This document shows, one piece after another, positions 5,880 to 7,573 of a stretch of 7,573 nucleotides of DNA (positions within the stretch are counted from its first letter, which is position 1; each line of letters begins with the position of its first letter). The notes under the pieces were generated by a model. The model did not search any database, had not been told where the DNA came from, and worked only from the letters and a program-made list of their open reading frames with translations. Origin of the DNA: an uncultured Mycoplasma sp. (GTDB lineage Bacteria > Bacillota_I > Bacilli_A > RF39 > UBA660); assembly GCA_947565485.1 (NCBI GenBank), contig CANOGG010000054.1:1-7573 (forward strand), read 5' to 3'. Both the position numbers and the translations under genes were made by a program.

Positions 5880-6595
5880 CTTATATTAGTGATTAAGTTT
5901 TGAATGTTAAGAGGGTTTAGGATAGCAGATGAGACAATATATCCTGCAAGTTCAGGAATTTTTTCGAAGTTTTGGATATTTTCGGGATTGATGTTGCCAC
6001 CATAGATTAGGGAGAAGTCGTAGTTGTAATAATCATAGAGGAGATTTTTGATGAAGTTTATGGTGCTTGCTATTTGGTGATAATCAATACGAGTATTACC
6101 ACTGATTAAATAAGTTGGTTCATAGGCGATGATAATATGGGGAAAGTGGACCTCGGAGATGTTGTTTAAAATGCGAGCGAGACTTTTTTCTAAAACTTGA
6201 TAAGTAACTTTACGAAGATGTTCTTCTTTAGTTTCGCCGATACAATAGATGACTTGGAGACCATTTTCAAGGGCAGCTTGGATTTTAGATAATATTTCTT
6301 TTTCGGTCTCGTTATAGTATGTTCGACGTTCAGCGTGGCCGACAAGAGCATATTTGATATCAAGACTTTTTAGTTGAGTAATGGTAGTATCGCCCGTTAG
6401 TTTTAAATTATCGTTTAGGTTAAGATTTTGGCAACAAAGATTAATATTAGTATTTTTAAAGAGAGGGAAATAAATATTACTAGGGGCTAATATAAATTTG
6501 GTGTTTTTAAAATTTAAATTGTTAAGAAAGTCTTTTAGTTCGAGCATTTCATAATAGTTTTTATGAGCTTTTAAATTACAAATCAAGTATTTCAA
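5876..6595 (-). CDS. tpiA: Triosephosphate isomerase
   Basis: The enzyme interconverts dihydroxyacetone phosphate and glyceraldehyde 3-phosphate. All catalytic residues are visible. Counted from the TTG start, they are N7 and K9 (CNLKAH, for the usual NWK), H87 in VGHAERR and E159 in AYEPTYLISG (loop 6). GGNINPEN is the first phosphate-binding loop. The second, normally VGGA, reads VSSA, and the loop-6 Trp is Tyr, so this is a divergent family member. The start is uncertain. TTG at 6595 has GAGGA 8 bases upstream and gives 239 residues. GTG at 6610 gives 244 but has no clear ribosome binding site. Either way the start lies inside the 3' end of pgk, so the two genes are co-transcribed and probably translationally coupled. 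Confidence 0.93.
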   Translation of the reverse strand: MKYLICNLKAHKNYYEMLELKDFLNNLNFKNTKFILAPSNIYFPLFKNTNINLCCQNLNLNDNLKLTGDTTITQLKSLDIKYALVGHAERRTYYNETEKEILSKIQAALENGLQVIYCIGETKEEHLRKVTYQVLEKSLARILNNISEVHFPHIIIAYEPTYLISGNTRIDYHQIASTINFIKNLLYDYYNYDFSLIYGGNINPENIQNFEKIPELAGYIVSSAILNPLNIQNLITNIS

Positions 6596-7573
6596 TTTTA
6601 TCTTCCTCACTTATAGCTTCAATTCCGGGGAGAGTACCTTTAGCAATATATTCTAGAGTAGCACCACCTCCACTGGAGATAAATTCAAAAGCATCTTTAA
6701 AGCCTAGATTGTTTAGGGCGGAGAGGGTATCGCCTCCGCCGATTACGACTTTAGCGGGAGAGCTTTTTAGAGCATTAAATATCTCAGTAGTACCGTTTTT
6801 GAAAGCATTTTCTTCATAGATACCCATAGTTCCATTGATAAAGATTGTTCCACTGGCATTAATAATAGTACTGTATTTTTTGATGGTTTTGATGCCAATG
6901 TCTTTGATGATGTCGTTAGTATCGATTTTATTGGTTGTTTTGATAGTAGGGGCAGTATTACTATAAGAGTTTTCGACTACCGCATCAAGGGGGAAAGCAA
7001 ATTTTTCTTTGTAGGTTAACATTAAGTTTTTAAGTTCTTGGATAATGGCGTCATTTTCGGTTTTAAGAGAGATGCCAACTGAGAGCCCTAGAGCGTATAG
7101 GAATGAGTTTGCAATACCACCACTTACTAAGAGATGGTCACACTTAGGGAGGAGGCTTTTAATGATTTCTAGTTTGTCATCGACTTTAGCTCCGCCCATT
7201 ATAACGGTGAAAGGCCTAGTTGGCTCTTTTAGAGTGCTATTTAACATGTTTATTTCTTTTTCAGCAAGAAAGCCAAGACAGTTGGGTAGAAATTTCGGAA
7301 TACCAACGACACTGGTGTGAGCACGGTGGCTTGAGGCAAAAGCATCAAGAATGAAAACTTCACCTAGTTCAGATAGTTGCTTAGCAACTTCGTCGTTGAG
7401 GTTAGATTCTAGGGAATTTGGAACATCTAAAAAACGAGTATTTTCTAAGAGAAGTATTTCACCACTAGTAAGACTTAAGGCTAAAGCTTTAGTTTCTGGT
7501 GATAGAATGTCTGATGCGAATTTAATGGGTCTATTTAAAAGGCGTTCTAAGCATGTTTTAACAGGTTCAAGGG
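6576..7573 (-). CDS. pgk: Phosphoglycerate kinase, N-terminal part outside the window
   Basis: The enzyme transfers phosphate from 1,3-bisphosphoglycerate to ADP in glycolysis. The frame is open to the window edge (first full codon at 7571), giving 331 residues of an expected 390-400, so about 65 N-terminal residues are missing. Visible blocks are GEILLLENTRF, DAFASSHRAHTSVVG, the hinge region GFLAEKEINM, GGAKVDDKLEII, INGTMGIYEE (usually WNGPMGVFE), the nucleotide-binding GGGDTLSAL and the C-terminal SSGGGATLEYIAKGTLPGIEAI. The Met at 7247 is internal and not the start, because conserved family sequence continues upstream of it. The gene overlaps tpiA by about 20 bases, with the tpiA ribosome binding site inside its last codons. 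Confidence 0.96.
   Translation of the reverse strand, partial: LEPVKTCLERLLNRPIKFASDILSPETKALALSLTSGEILLLENTRFLDVPNSLESNLNDEVAKQLSELGEVFILDAFASSHRAHTSVVGIPKFLPNCLGFLAEKEINMLNSTLKEPTRPFTVIMGGAKVDDKLEIIKSLLPKCDHLLVSGGIANSFLYALGLSVGISLKTENDAIIQELKNLMLTYKEKFAFPLDAVVENSYSNTAPTIKTTNKIDTNDIIKDIGIKTIKKYSTIINASGTIFINGTMGIYEENAFKNGTTEIFNALKSSPAKVVIGGGDTLSALNNLGFKDAFEFISSGGGATLEYIAKGTLPGIEAISEEDKIEILDL

Noticed and set aside
7245..7247. ATG that could be taken as the start of a short pgk
   Set aside because: Conserved phosphoglycerate kinase sequence (LLLENTRF, HRAHTSVVG) continues in frame upstream to the window edge.
7045..7320. 91-codon open frame on the plus strand inside pgk
   Set aside because: It is antisense to conserved pgk sequence, and its composition reflects the pgk codons.

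Overview
The window looks like chromosomal DNA of an AT-rich, low-GC Gram-positive bacterium (Bacillota). A clear Spo0A, the master regulator of endospore formation, is the strongest marker. A-rich Shine-Dalgarno sites, sigma-A-type promoters and rho-independent terminators agree with this. TGG is used for Trp, and TGA ends tpiA about where the family normally ends, so the standard bacterial code fits better than the Mycoplasma code. No species can be named from the sequence alone.

Left part (1-2470): a Sau3AI-like type II restriction-modification locus. A MutH/Sau3AI-family endonuclease gene on the minus strand diverges from a C5-cytosine methyltransferase gene on the plus strand. The 127-bp gap between them holds the methyltransferase promoter, two inverted repeats and two GATC sites, GATC being the expected target. 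One GATC forms part of the methyltransferase -35 box. GATC is very rare elsewhere in the window. The endonuclease frame is cut by a TAA, but the same frame continues with family-like sequence to the window edge, so the gene looks recently broken by a point mutation (or carries a sequence error).

Middle (2471-5022), all on the minus strand: gpmI (cofactor-independent phosphoglycerate mutase), then spo0A, each with its own promoter and terminator. The spo0A upstream region carries an array of 0A-box-like sites spaced exactly 10 bp apart, which suggests autoregulation.

Right part (5021-7573), also minus: pgk (its 5' end is outside the window), tpiA overlapping the end of pgk, and an unrecognised 264-codon gene with its own promoter and a strong terminator. 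Transcription runs pgk > tpiA > unknown gene, then spo0A, then gpmI. Lower-glycolysis genes (phosphoglycerate kinase, triosephosphate isomerase, phosphoglycerate mutase) are thus interrupted by a sporulation regulator and an unknown gene. No tRNA, rRNA, CRISPR array, transposase or integrase was seen.
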